DNA from: an uncultured Christensenellaceae bacterium
Lineage (GTDB): Bacteria; Bacillota; Clostridia; Christensenellales; Borkfalkiaceae
Direction: 5' to 3'
Length of the DNA: 59,335 bases
NCBI GenBank assembly: GCA_910587825.1
Contig: CAJUNJ010000008.1
Coordinates: forward strand, 1-59,335
The position numbers and the translations under genes were made by a program. Shown in pieces: positions 1 through 9,717 of the stretch (the stretch's first letter is position 1; every line of letters starts with the position of its first letter). Under the pieces are notes generated by a model. The model made no database searches. It was not told where the DNA came from and saw nothing but the letters and a program-made list of their open reading frames with translations.

Positions 1-63
1 AAGCCGACAAAGCAAGTCGTATAAGACAAGCAATTTGATTTTTTGTTCGGTAGCGTGTGCCAT
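1..63 (-). CDS. N-terminus of a WYL-type transcriptional regulator (partial)
   Basis: Only the first 21 codons are inside the window. The reading starts MAHATEQKIKLLVLYDLL. This matches the opening helix of winged-helix regulators with a WYL effector domain, which typically begin with a 'NQKLKLLYLLDIL'-like stretch. An AGGAAG-type ribosome binding site lies just before the ATG at 61-63. The gene follows glgP in the same direction and may be the last member of the starch operon or a separate unit behind the 87-122 inverted repeat. The family call rests on 21 residues and is tentative. Confidence 0.5.
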   Translation of the reverse strand, partial: MAHATEQKIKLLVLYDLLCRL

Positions 64-86
64 AACCACTTCCTTTACAAAGTGCT

Positions 87-122
87 AATGTCCCTATACA
101 AATAATTGTGCATAGGGACATT
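87..122. repeat. 11-bp inverted repeat between glgP and the WYL-type gene
   Basis: AATGTCCCTAT (87-97) and ATAGGGACATT (112-122) form a perfect 11-bp inverted repeat around a 14-base centre. Neither strand has a T-run after it, so it is not a textbook terminator. An operator for the adjacent regulator or a stem protecting the glgP mRNA end would both fit. Confidence 0.6.
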
Positions 123-148
123 ATTTAGGGGGAGAAAAAAATGAAAAG

Positions 149-2383
149 CTATATTTCCCAAATATCCTTGGCGTATTCTTTTATTGTTCTATCCGATGAA
201 AAATATGCAGAATTCGCCGAATTTCTCAGTTGCTTAACCGCAAAATCATATTTGTTTTTATAATCTCCGTTGATTTTTAAAAGCACTTCAACATAATCTT
301 TTAAATCATATAATACAAAGTAATTATCGGGGTTATGCCAACTTGCTCCTATGGTAAGACTATCGTATAATTCCTTAAAATAACCAGTCCCGTCATCATT
401 AAAAGTACCGTCAATAAGACTTTCAACAGCTTTCTTATGCAACTTAACATAAGTATTCGGGTCATAACCGTCCTTTTTAAGACATTCTATTTCGTCCACT
501 TCCGCCCCGAAAATGTAGTTATTCTCCCTACCCGCAAGCTCTACAATTTCAATATTTGCCCCGTCCATCGTTCCGCAGGTAACGGCACCGTTCATCATAA
601 ATTTCATATTACCCGTTCCACTTGCCTCGAGCCCCGCAGTAGAAACTTGCAATGACACGTCGGTTCCTGCAACTATTTTTTCAGCATAAGATACATTGTA
701 ATTACGGATAAATACAACTTTCAGAAGACTATTGGTCTGATTATCCGCATTAACTTTTTCGGCTATTTCATTTATAAATTTTATAATACCTTTTGCGCGC
801 TTATATCCGGGGGCGCTCTTTGCGCCAAAGATAAACACAGACGGCACAAAATCCTTAATACTTCCGTCTTTAAGTCCGTTATATATTTCAAGAATGGCAA
901 ACGCCGTCATCAATTGGCGCTTATATTCGTGCAGTCTTTTAGCCTGTGAAAACGCCAAAAAATTCTGAGGAATATCAATTCCTTCTTGATGTTTTATATA
1001 ATCGAAAAGCTGTCTTTTTTTCTCCTCTTTTATCAAAATAAAATCTTCGGTATAATCGGATATAACTCTATTCAGTTTATTCAACTCCGATATGTTTGTT
1101 CTCCAGCCATTCCCTATTGCTTTATCCAGAAGCGAGGAAAATTCGTTATTACACAGCATAAGCCATCTTCGCTGGGTAATACCGTTTGTCTTGTTTTGGA
1201 ACTTGTCCGGATAATACTTATACGCCGTTTTAAAAAGACTGTTTTTGAGAATTTCGGTATGTAACTTAGCAACTCCGTTTACGGTTTTTCCTACATAAAC
1301 CGCAAGATTAGCCATTGAAAAACCGTTAGGAGAATAAGAAGACATTGCCGCAATTTCTTCACTCGTACAATTCAGTTCAGCAAATTCTTCCCGTTGTTTT
1401 AAATGAATTTTAATAAGAATAGAATATATATTGGGTAAAATTTTCTTTAAAAGCTCGGCATTCCAGCATTCCAACGCCTCCGGCAGAATGGTATGATTGG
1501 TATAAGCAAAAGTTTTCTTTGCGATTTCAAGCGCATCGGAAAAAATAACCTTGTGCTCCGATGTTAATATTCTTATAAATTCAGCTATCGCAAGCACCGG
1601 ATGCGTGTCGTTAAGCTGAATGACGTTAAATTCGGGGAATTTTTCGAAACTTTTCCCATACTTTTTAATATGCTCTTCTATAAGTTCGCGGATAGCAGCG
1701 GCGGAAAAAAAGTATTCCTGCCGCAGTCTTAAAATTTTGCCCTCCGCCGTATCGTCTGCGGGGTAAAGATATTCGCTTATTTTTTCGGCTTCGGGGCTCC
1801 CTTCGGCTTGGAATAAGCGCAATCTGTTAATCCTCCTGCCGAACACGGGCATATCGTAAGGAACGGCATAAACTTTCATATCCGCAAACTCGATAAGCCG
1901 CTTTTCATCGTTGCGCCTGACACTCCACGGATCGCCGAAGCGTTGCCAATCGTCGGGCAATTCTACTTGAAATCCGTTTTCTATCGCCTGTTTGAAAAGT
2001 CCGTATTTATAACGTATTCCGTAGCCTTGAAGGGGCAAACCCAATCCTGCGGCTGAATCAAGAAAACACGCCGCTAATCTACCGAGCCCGCCGTTACCGA
2101 GCGCGGCGTCCTCTATTTCTTCGAATACGTTAATATCAATACCTTTCTCTGCAAGTATTTCTTTCGTTTCTTCAAGAACGCCAAGCTCCATAAGATTATT
2201 ATAAAAACTTCGCCCTATAAGAAACTCCATAGACAGATAATATGCGTTTTTTATAGCCGGCTTCTCTACATTATTCAATCCGCAACTCATTGCAAATGCG
2301 GAAATTTCATTATATAATTCTATGGTTGATTTTCCGCTTATATCCAGTTGTTTTAATTTAGTTACAAATTGCTCTTTATTCAT
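149..2383 (-). CDS. glgP: Glycogen/alpha-glucan phosphorylase
   Basis: A 744-residue glycosyltransferase family 35 enzyme that phosphorolyses alpha-1,4-glucans to glucose-1-phosphate in the cytoplasm. The PLP-lysine signature EASGTGNMKFMMNGA is present, with the Schiff-base lysine near residue 594. The catalytic LNDTHP segment and the NGITQRRW motif are also visible. It is shorter than the roughly 800-residue E. coli enzymes, like many clostridial forms. It starts 6 bases after the stop of the ABC ATPase gene with no clear ribosome binding site, so it is probably translationally coupled. Its place at the end of a maltodextrin import operon suggests that imported dextrins are its substrate. 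Confidence 0.95.
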   Translation of the reverse strand: MNKEQFVTKLKQLDISGKSTIELYNEISAFAMSCGLNNVEKPAIKNAYYLSMEFLIGRSFYNNLMELGVLEETKEILAEKGIDINVFEEIEDAALGNGGLGRLAACFLDSAAGLGLPLQGYGIRYKYGLFKQAIENGFQVELPDDWQRFGDPWSVRRNDEKRLIEFADMKVYAVPYDMPVFGRRINRLRLFQAEGSPEAEKISEYLYPADDTAEGKILRLRQEYFFSAAAIRELIEEHIKKYGKSFEKFPEFNVIQLNDTHPVLAIAEFIRILTSEHKVIFSDALEIAKKTFAYTNHTILPEALECWNAELLKKILPNIYSILIKIHLKQREEFAELNCTSEEIAAMSSYSPNGFSMANLAVYVGKTVNGVAKLHTEILKNSLFKTAYKYYPDKFQNKTNGITQRRWLMLCNNEFSSLLDKAIGNGWRTNISELNKLNRVISDYTEDFILIKEEKKRQLFDYIKHQEGIDIPQNFLAFSQAKRLHEYKRQLMTAFAILEIYNGLKDGSIKDFVPSVFIFGAKSAPGYKRAKGIIKFINEIAEKVNADNQTNSLLKVVFIRNYNVSYAEKIVAGTDVSLQVSTAGLEASGTGNMKFMMNGAVTCGTMDGANIEIVELAGRENNYIFGAEVDEIECLKKDGYDPNTYVKLHKKAVESLIDGTFNDDGTGYFKELYDSLTIGASWHNPDNYFVLYDLKDYVEVLLKINGDYKNKYDFAVKQLRNSANSAYFSSDRTIKEYAKDIWEI

Positions 2384-2389
2384 AAGTTT

Positions 2390-4306
2390 TTAAATAATTT
2401 TAATCTCCCGTTCAATTTCTACAATTCCAACTTTTTCAAAATTAGGTTGAAGGTATATTTCACCGCTAATTTCGCCGTCAGTATTTACGTATACTTCACT
2501 TCCGCCCACGCTGCATTTTACGAATTTTTCGCTGCCGTAATCAAGATACCCTTCGATTTTGGCAGGTATCCCGCTTTCGGAAATTGCAAGGTCGTAAATT
2601 CCGCATTCCAAATTAAGAGGCGTTGTAAAAGCTTTTTTAATTCCAAGTGCGGCAAATATCTTTTGAGACATATCTTCAGACGCTTCAAAAAATTTACCTG
2701 CAACGTCGAACCCGAAACGTATCGCTTTCTTTCGCTTTATTTTGCCGTTAACGTTAACCTCTTCATATTCCTTTCGCTTTACGAATTTGCAGTTTAATTT
2801 ATTAAGTTCAGATAGCGGCGCAATTACGGTTTTACCGTCTGAAATTACCGTTATCTTTTTAAAATCGATTCCTATATTTATTGGGGAATTTAAGGTTTTC
2901 CCCGCCTCGGAATACTGTAAATTTACGGCATAAAAACGGTGACCGTTCATATTTAAAGCCGACAGATTTATTCCGTTTATACTTTCATGCGAAACGACTT
3001 CAGCTTTCAAATTTCCATTCAAAGTCAGTGCATCGGTGGGCAATAATAAATCACCTTTTAAATCGTTGCATTTAACGGCTTCGGGTAAGTCGATTTCGCA
3101 TCCTGCAAAACACAGTTTTCCGTTCTTGATTTCACAGTCTAAATAATTGTACTCCGGAATGCGGGGTAAAACACATTGTTCGTTTTCATAATCAAATAGA
3201 TGTATCTTTTCAATATTCCAAGCTACATCGACTATATCTCCCGCCTTTAAATCTCTGCCGCTATTATCTTTAATAATGACTCTTGTTGAACTTTCGACAT
3301 AGCCGTCGCCGCCCATATTGATATCGCCGTATACGAGCGTTTCGCTGCCGAGTTCTTCCTTGTGGGAAACTTTTACTTTGACAACCGCTTTACTGTTTTT
3401 TATATCTTCGGGTAAGAGCGAAATATCTTCTGCGCGAAGTCCCATATAAACCTTGGTTTTTCCGTCAAGATAAGCGGGTTTTGCTTTATAAAGCATAGAA
3501 TACGGAACGGTTATCTGCGCGTCGGAATATTCAAACTTTATTATTACGTTCTCCCCTTCTTTATTAAGAGTCGCTTCGAAAAAGTTCATCTGCGGTGTGC
3601 CAATAAAACCTGCGACAAACTTATTTGCGGGATAATTATATAAATTTTTCGGTGTATCGATCTGTTGAACGAAGCCGTCCTTCATGACGACTATGCGCGT
3701 ACCCATAGTCATAGCTTCTACTTGATCGTGAGTAACGTAAATGAACGTCGTTTTCAGCTTTGAATGTAGTTTTGAAATTTCGGCGCGCATCTGCGTTCTG
3801 AGCTTAGCGTCGAGGTTTGAAAGAGGTTCGTCCAAAAGCATAACTTTCGGTTCGCGCACGATTGCGCGCCCGAGTGCCACCCTCTGCCGCTGCCCGCCCG
3901 ACATTTCCTTTGGTTTTTTATTGAGATATTCGGTTATACCGAGAATATTCGCAGCTTCAACAACCCTTTTATGGATTTCATCCTTGGGAAGCTTTCTTAA
4001 TCTGAGTCCGAAAGCAATATTTTCGTAAACCGTCATATGCGGATAAAGAGCGTAGTTCTGGAAAACCATCGCAATATCCCTGTCCTTCGGTTCCATATCG
4101 TTTACAATATTTTCGCCTATTTTAAGCTCGCCTGCTGAAATATCTTCAAGCCCCGCAATCATACGCAAAGTTGTAGATTTTCCGCAACCGGACGGCCCGA
4201 CAAACACGATAAATTCTTGATCCTCGATTTGCATATTAAAATCGTTTACCGCTTTCGTTCCGTTCGGATAAACTTTATATATATGTTTTAAACTTACGTC
4301 AGCCAT
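2390..4306 (-). CDS. Sugar ABC transporter ATPase (MsmK/UgpC type) with a long C-terminal extension
   Basis: The start was chosen at MADVSLKHIY (ATG 4304-4306), behind a GGTG-type ribosome binding site. A longer upstream reading would run into the malG-like gene. Residues 37-45 are the Walker A GPSGCGKST. The signature MSGGQRQRVALGRA, Walker B VMLLDEPLSNLDAK and the switch histidine YVTHDQ follow. A TOBE/MalK-type regulatory region runs to about residue 370. MsmK-like proteins usually stop near 370 residues, but this one has 638, so about 265 extra residues form a beta-rich, charged tail that I do not recognise. It lies 11 bases after the permease gene and should energise MalFG below. Confidence 0.93.
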   Translation of the reverse strand: MADVSLKHIYKVYPNGTKAVNDFNMQIEDQEFIVFVGPSGCGKSTTLRMIAGLEDISAGELKIGENIVNDMEPKDRDIAMVFQNYALYPHMTVYENIAFGLRLRKLPKDEIHKRVVEAANILGITEYLNKKPKEMSGGQRQRVALGRAIVREPKVMLLDEPLSNLDAKLRTQMRAEISKLHSKLKTTFIYVTHDQVEAMTMGTRIVVMKDGFVQQIDTPKNLYNYPANKFVAGFIGTPQMNFFEATLNKEGENVIIKFEYSDAQITVPYSMLYKAKPAYLDGKTKVYMGLRAEDISLLPEDIKNSKAVVKVKVSHKEELGSETLVYGDINMGGDGYVESSTRVIIKDNSGRDLKAGDIVDVAWNIEKIHLFDYENEQCVLPRIPEYNYLDCEIKNGKLCFAGCEIDLPEAVKCNDLKGDLLLPTDALTLNGNLKAEVVSHESINGINLSALNMNGHRFYAVNLQYSEAGKTLNSPINIGIDFKKITVISDGKTVIAPLSELNKLNCKFVKRKEYEEVNVNGKIKRKKAIRFGFDVAGKFFEASEDMSQKIFAALGIKKAFTTPLNLECGIYDLAISESGIPAKIEGYLDYGSEKFVKCSVGGSEVYVNTDGEISGEIYLQPNFEKVGIVEIEREIKII

Positions 4307-4317
4307 TTTATCACCTC

Positions 4318-5181
4318 TTATCCTTTTACCGAACCGCCCGTTACGCCCTCTACGTAATACCTTTGCAACCAAATAAAGAGCGCCGTTATCGGTATTGAAA
4401 CCACAACAGCCGCTGCACAGAATACCGTGAAATATCCTTCCGCCATCAGCGTTGAATTGTCGAGCCACGATTTCATTCCGACAGCTACGGTGAATTTATC
4501 GGGGTCGCCCTTCATCATAAACGATGAAAACATAAACTCTCCCCACGGCGCAATAAACGCAATCAATACGGTATAAATAATAATAGGTTTTGCAAGCGGC
4601 AGAATTATTTTTAAAAATACCGTGTGGCGGCTTGCACCGTCTATTCTCGCGGCTTCGTCCAATGATTTCGGAATCGTATCGAAAAATCCCTTACAGATAT
4701 AATACTGCATCGCCGAGCTTGCAGAATAAACCAATATAAGTCCGACTATATTCTGTGTAAGGTTGATTTCTTTAAGCACGAAATATACCGCCGTCATTGA
4801 TAAAAACCCGGGGAACATACCCAAAATCAGCATTAAATTCATAAGCGGTTTACGAAGTTTGAAACGCAGCCTTGATAAAGCATAGCTTGTCATCAAAACG
4901 ATTATCGTTTGAAAAACGGTAACGACAACAGATACGAGCAGTGTATTTCCATACCAAGTCAAAAACTTTGTTTCCGTAAACAGTTTTATATAGTTATTGA
5001 ATGACCATTGCTTAGGGAAAAGATAGTCTGCCGAAATACCCGCTTGTTCTCCCCTGAACGACAATATAATCAGCATTAAAAATGGTATCAACCATATAAG
5101 GCAAATTATTATCAGCACGGTATATGCGACTATGAGCGAAACTCTTTCCGCACCCTTTTTACTTTTAAACTTCTTAGCCAT
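4318..5181 (-). CDS. Maltodextrin-type ABC transporter permease, MalG-like
   Basis: A 287-residue inner-membrane permease of the carbohydrate (CUT1) class. It has six predicted hydrophobic spans and the cytoplasmic EAA loop EAARIDGASRHTVFLKIILP, which docks onto the ATPase. The start codon overlaps the stop of the malF-like gene by one base (TAATG), so the two subunits are translationally coupled. With the MalF-like protein it should form the pore for oligosaccharides delivered by the binding lipoprotein. Substrate is inferred from the neighbouring GH13 enzymes and glucan phosphorylase. Confidence 0.93.
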   Translation of the reverse strand: MAKKFKSKKGAERVSLIVAYTVLIIICLIWLIPFLMLIILSFRGEQAGISADYLFPKQWSFNNYIKLFTETKFLTWYGNTLLVSVVVTVFQTIIVLMTSYALSRLRFKLRKPLMNLMLILGMFPGFLSMTAVYFVLKEINLTQNIVGLILVYSASSAMQYYICKGFFDTIPKSLDEAARIDGASRHTVFLKIILPLAKPIIIYTVLIAFIAPWGEFMFSSFMMKGDPDKFTVAVGMKSWLDNSTLMAEGYFTVFCAAAVVVSIPITALFIWLQRYYVEGVTGGSVKG

Positions 5182-6695
5182 TACATAAATTCCTCCTCAT
5201 TTTTAACTGATTTGGAACGGTTATAAAGTATAAGTGAGAACGCCGCAACGATAACGAAGGTAAAAATACCGATAACGGAAGCAAGCCCGTACTTGTTCTC
5301 GGTTACGGTCAGCTTATACAGCCAAGTTATAAGCAAATCCGTTTCGCCTGCGGTGGTATTGAACCCGTCCATTTCCAAAGGAGGATTTCCTCCGGTTAAC
5401 AGGAATATCACGTTAAAGTTATTAAGATTACCGATAAATTGCGTTATAAGATAAGGTGTGGTAACGTGTAGCATATACGGAAGAGTTATTTTCATATACG
5501 CCCTTATGGGACCTGCACCGTCCATACGCGCCGACTCATATAAGTCCGTCGGTATATTCATTAATATACCCGTGCAGATTAACATAGAGTAAGGAATACC
5601 TATCCAGATATTCACGATTATTATAGTTATCCTTGCAAACGTGCCATCCGTTAGGAACGGTATTGCCTTATCTATCCAGCCCCACTTTAACAACAAGCTA
5701 TTTATAAGCCCTTGGTCGGCAAGAAGCTGCGACATAAACATTAACGATACGAATTGCGGAACCGCTATCGTTATAACAAGAATGGTACGCCACAGTTTTT
5801 TGAATTTTACGCCCTTTTTGTTTATTAAGATAGCCACTACCATTCCAAGAATATAGTTTGTGAATGTTGCGAAGAACGCCCATACGATAGTCCATAATAG
5901 AACCTCGCCGAAGGTATAAGCGAATACCTTACTGTCTGCAGAAATCCCGCCGCCCAATACGGTTACGAAATTATCGACTCCCGACCATTGAAAAAGCTGT
6001 GCGGGAGGCTGATGTGCCTTGTCGTAGTTCGTAAACGCTATGAATATCATAAAGAATATAGGCAGAATAGTGAACACAACCAGACCAAGCACGGGTATAG
6101 ACAGCAGTGTTTTATGATAGTTTTCATCGGCATAAGACTTAATATCGTCCTTAGACGTAGGCAACCGCAAATGCGCCTCAGTAAACTGTTGCGATAGTAG
6201 ATTACCCTTTACATTCTGATACCACATATATACAAACGCAATCGCTATGAAAATTGTCAAAAGCGAATACAAAAGTATTAAAAGGCTGTTATCATAATAA
6301 ATAGTTTTCTCGATTCCTGTCAACGGATCTGTTACCGTTTTACACGCAACTTCGCCGAGACTCCCCAATTTAACGAGGTATTTCCAACCGAAAAATACCA
6401 TATACAAAACAAACAGCACTTCGAATATAAGGTATAAAAATCCTTTTAAATACTGTTTTCTCGCAATCAGCCCGAAGCCCATTACGGCGAAAGAAGTTCG
6501 GGTTTTCCAATCCCCTTCTTTTGCCGACCTGCCGATATTTATAAAAATTCCCGCAAAGGCAAGCCAGAGTTTATAAAGTTTTTTTGGTATCGCCTTAAAA
6601 AATGCCGCAAATGACAACGGCAGTCGCTTGAAAAAATTTTTAAAATTAAACCAAAACTTTTCAAGCGGCGACATTTTCAGATATTCCAAATCCAT
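5181..6695 (-). CDS. Maltodextrin-type ABC transporter permease, MalF-like
   Basis: A 504-residue CUT1 permease. After an amphipathic N-terminal region of about 75 residues there are extra hydrophobic spans, as in Firmicute MalF proteins that exceed the usual 300 residues. The EAA loop reads ESARMDGAGPIRAYMKITLP near residue 395. A GGTGA ribosome binding site precedes the ATG. It is followed directly by malG and the ATPase gene and preceded by the binding-protein gene, the standard importer order. Confidence 0.93.
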   Translation of the reverse strand: MDLEYLKMSPLEKFWFNFKNFFKRLPLSFAAFFKAIPKKLYKLWLAFAGIFINIGRSAKEGDWKTRTSFAVMGFGLIARKQYLKGFLYLIFEVLFVLYMVFFGWKYLVKLGSLGEVACKTVTDPLTGIEKTIYYDNSLLILLYSLLTIFIAIAFVYMWYQNVKGNLLSQQFTEAHLRLPTSKDDIKSYADENYHKTLLSIPVLGLVVFTILPIFFMIFIAFTNYDKAHQPPAQLFQWSGVDNFVTVLGGGISADSKVFAYTFGEVLLWTIVWAFFATFTNYILGMVVAILINKKGVKFKKLWRTILVITIAVPQFVSLMFMSQLLADQGLINSLLLKWGWIDKAIPFLTDGTFARITIIIVNIWIGIPYSMLICTGILMNIPTDLYESARMDGAGPIRAYMKITLPYMLHVTTPYLITQFIGNLNNFNVIFLLTGGNPPLEMDGFNTTAGETDLLITWLYKLTVTENKYGLASVIGIFTFVIVAAFSLILYNRSKSVKNEEEFM

Positions 6696-6713
6696 TTTTT
6701 CACCGGAATTAAA

Positions 6714-7979
6714 TTATTTTGAGTTCTTTATTTGTTTTTCAACGGCACTTAACTTATCGGCATAAGACAGTTTTCCGTTACCGCCCGATTCGCTCAACAA
6801 ACCGTCTATAATATTCAAGCCTACACCCTTTAAAGGTTCCCAGAAACTTGACGGAACGGAGGTCTGGTCTTTTGCAAATTGTTTTTGCTCATTAAGAGCC
6901 GCAAACGTAACATCGTCCTTTACGGCGTTTGCCGCGGCGTTGTTTGTAGGCCCCACCATGTATTTTTCAAAGCGCTCTGCCTGCATAGCTTCACTTGAAA
7001 GAAAAGCGGCAAGTTTGTGCGCTTCAACTATTTTATCGCCGCTGTGAGGATTTACACCGAAAAGCTTATAGCCTTTGAACGACGAGAGCTGCACGTCCTG
7101 ACCGTTTACGTTAACCGTAGGCAGCTTGCAGACACCGTAGTTTTCGCCGAGAATTTTTTTGATTTGAGGCGCATTCCACGTTCCGGAAACTGCAACCGCC
7201 GTACTTTTAGTGGTAAAGCCCGTGATAATCTTTTCGTTATCTGTGCTTTTACCTGAAAACGCCTTGCTTGACGTAAGCTTAGACATAGCTTTACAAGCAT
7301 TTATACCGCCTTCGTTATTTAGACTGATTTCAATATTTTTCTCTTTGTAATTGTCGTTATAATCGTATTCCACCGAATAATCGCAATCAAAAGCGAAAAA
7401 CCAACCTGCCGTATACCAAGGCACATCAACCGCCCATGCGATTTTTTTGTTCTTTGTTTCACATACGGAAATTATGGATTCGAGCGAGCCGACCTGCTCG
7501 TCGGTTATAACGGATTTGTCGTAGAACATAAAATAACCGTTATCCGAAGCATACGGATAACCGTAAACCTTTTCATCCGCCGTGCCGTATGCAATCGAGC
7601 CTGACGCAACGGAATCCTCGCTGTTCTCCGTCTTTACGTTATCGAGAAATATTCCGCCCAATTTTGCAAGGGCTCCCACGCGCAGAAGCGGAATCAACTG
7701 ATCGTTCGAATAACAGAACACGTCCGCCGCAGCCGAAGGGTCCGGTGCGATGTTGCTTACCGCCATATCCTCTTCGCAAATACCTACTTTAATATTGTAT
7801 TTTGTTTCGGGATTGGCTTCTTCGAATTTAACAACCATTTGTTTAAGGGTTTCTTGTTGTGCGGCAGAACCCCACACGGTAAGTTCAAGCCCCTTATTTC
7901 CGCAAGCAGTAAGACCCGCAACCGAACTTGCTGCGAGCGCTCCGCAAATAAGCATTGGCACAATACGTTTTTTCATCAT
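6714..7979 (-). CDS. Extracellular sugar-binding lipoprotein, MalE-like
   Basis: A 421-residue family 1 solute-binding protein. The signal peptide ends in the lipobox LTAC with the lipidated cysteine at residue 26, so it is anchored outside the membrane. The conserved ELTVWGSAAQQETLKQMVVKF-type start, YGYPYASDNGYFMFYDK and late LAAFLSSEAMQAERF segments match maltose/maltodextrin-binding proteins. A strong AGGAGG site precedes the ATG. It should capture maltodextrins released by the extracellular amylase and hand them to the MalF/MalG pair. Confidence 0.93.
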   Translation of the reverse strand: MMKKRIVPMLICGALAASSVAGLTACGNKGLELTVWGSAAQQETLKQMVVKFEEANPETKYNIKVGICEEDMAVSNIAPDPSAAADVFCYSNDQLIPLLRVGALAKLGGIFLDNVKTENSEDSVASGSIAYGTADEKVYGYPYASDNGYFMFYDKSVITDEQVGSLESIISVCETKNKKIAWAVDVPWYTAGWFFAFDCDYSVEYDYNDNYKEKNIEISLNNEGGINACKAMSKLTSSKAFSGKSTDNEKIITGFTTKSTAVAVSGTWNAPQIKKILGENYGVCKLPTVNVNGQDVQLSSFKGYKLFGVNPHSGDKIVEAHKLAAFLSSEAMQAERFEKYMVGPTNNAAANAVKDDVTFAALNEQKQFAKDQTSVPSSFWEPLKGVGLNIIDGLLSESGGNGKLSYADKLSAVEKQIKNSK

Positions 7980-8001
7980 TAATCCTCCTAAAAGTTTAAT
8001 T

Positions 8002-9702
8002 TTAGTTTATATTTTTAACAACGAGCGCAGCGTTGTTTAAAAGTCTTTTATCCTTACAATTCAAGCTGAAAATCACGTCGCCGTTTACATTAACTTTCTT
8101 AGACCTTCCGCTCATATTGAAATACGCTGTTATTTTTTCATCGTTTTTAATACGCAAAATTATTAATAATCCGTTTTCGGCAGTTATCTTCGTGCTACCG
8201 CCGCAAAGAGCCTCTTGTTTTTTTAAAGTTACGATTTTTTTAAAATTTTCCGCATACGCCGCATTTTGCTTTGAAAAAGTCCAATCAAAAGTTTTGCGGC
8301 AGTCAGGGTCGCCCGCACCGTCAAGCGGAAGCTCTGTTCCGTAAAATATGCACGGCATACCGGGAAACATAATCATTGCACACAGCGCACACAACAATCT
8401 ATCCATATTACCGCCGACGAATCGTAAAAATCTGGGAGTATCGTGGGTATCCAAGAAATTAAGCGACATTGCGTTAGCCTGTTCAATGTTAGAGATAAGA
8501 AGTCCATTCATCCGATCCGCTGCGATTGTCGCTTTTATAGAATAAACGCCAAAAAAATCTATAAGAATTTTCTGCAGTTTGTAATTCATTACCCCGTCGA
8601 ACTGATCGCCTTTAAGCCAATGCTCGTTCTCGTGCCAGATTTCGCCTATTATCAATACGTCGGAACGCTTTGCCTTGACTTCTTTTCTTAGTTGCCGCCA
8701 CATTTCGTGAGATACTTCGTCCGCAACATCAAGGCGTAGCCCGTCAAAGCCTAAGTTAATATATTCCAGCGCAATATCCGTAAGATATCTGCGCACTTCA
8801 GGATTGCTCGTGTTCCATTTAGGCATATATTCGCAATCCGCAAAATACTCGTAGTTGCGTTTGTCCGCGTCGGGACGTTCGCCGTCAATCATAAACCAGT
8901 CGTAAAACTCGGAACCTTTACCGTTTTTTACAACGTCGGCAAATAATTTGTGAGAGGCATCGCAATGATTGAATACACAATCGACCATAACTTTGATTCC
9001 CATTTCGTGCGCCGAGCTTAATAAGTGCTTTAACTTTTCGAGATTACCGAATTCGGGCGAAACCCGCAAATAATCTTTAATGTTATACTTGTGATTTGAC
9101 TCGGATTCAAAAACAGGCGTAAGGTAGAGTGCCGTAATACCGATATTTCTCAGGTATTCAAGTTTATTGCAAATCCCGTCGATATCACCTCCGGTAAAAG
9201 AATATCTGTCAATATTTTCATCCCATTTAGTGTTTATATATGAGTCGTTCTTCTCATAATCGCCACGCGCAAAGCGGTCAACAAAAATATGATAAAATAC
9301 TGCTTTTTCCGACCAGCTTACCAACGGCATAACGTCAACCTTATTAATAAACGGAAACTGAAAGAAAGTGTAATATGCCCGTTCGAAATCGTAATTTTCG
9401 GAAATCCCGTCCTCGGAGTAAAAATAAACTTTATTCTTTTCCGTTATACGGAATATGTAGGCAAAACGCACGTCGGAAAGTTCGATATTAAAGCGGTAAT
9501 ACGCAAAGGTACCGTCGCACAATTCCCTTTTCATTAGCTGTACGTTATACTTCTTTGTGAAATCGTATTTATTGTTGTACAATATCTCAATACTGTCGAA
9601 AACGTCGTTAGCAGCCACTCTTAATGTTATTAAGAGCTTATTTGCAGATAAGGCGTATGCAAATCTACTTTCAGGTTGATGATATATGGCATATTTGTTC
9701 AT
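8002..9702 (-). CDS. Cytoplasmic GH13 alpha-glycosidase (neopullulanase/cyclomaltodextrinase-like)
   Basis: A 566-residue enzyme without a signal peptide. Residues 1-120 resemble the N-terminal beta domain (CBM34-like) of maltogenic amylases and neopullulanases. The catalytic barrel follows with region I VMVDCVFNHC, nucleophile D325 in GLRLDVADE, acid/base E354 in IIGEIWHE and transition-state D421 in FLDTHDTPR. Such enzymes cut imported maltodextrins, cyclodextrins or short pullulan pieces. It lies between the LacI regulator and the importer. The ribosome binding site is weak, which suggests coupling to the gene above. Confidence 0.9.
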   Translation of the reverse strand: MNKYAIYHQPESRFAYALSANKLLITLRVAANDVFDSIEILYNNKYDFTKKYNVQLMKRELCDGTFAYYRFNIELSDVRFAYIFRITEKNKVYFYSEDGISENYDFERAYYTFFQFPFINKVDVMPLVSWSEKAVFYHIFVDRFARGDYEKNDSYINTKWDENIDRYSFTGGDIDGICNKLEYLRNIGITALYLTPVFESESNHKYNIKDYLRVSPEFGNLEKLKHLLSSAHEMGIKVMVDCVFNHCDASHKLFADVVKNGKGSEFYDWFMIDGERPDADKRNYEYFADCEYMPKWNTSNPEVRRYLTDIALEYINLGFDGLRLDVADEVSHEMWRQLRKEVKAKRSDVLIIGEIWHENEHWLKGDQFDGVMNYKLQKILIDFFGVYSIKATIAADRMNGLLISNIEQANAMSLNFLDTHDTPRFLRFVGGNMDRLLCALCAMIMFPGMPCIFYGTELPLDGAGDPDCRKTFDWTFSKQNAAYAENFKKIVTLKKQEALCGGSTKITAENGLLIILRIKNDEKITAYFNMSGRSKKVNVNGDVIFSLNCKDKRLLNNAALVVKNIN

Positions 9703-9717
9703 AATAACAGCTTTAAT

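Noticed and set aside
4307..4468. Upstream extension of the ABC ATPase gene
   Set aside because: It overlaps the malG-like coding end, has no ribosome binding site, and the family N-terminus is at ATG 4306.
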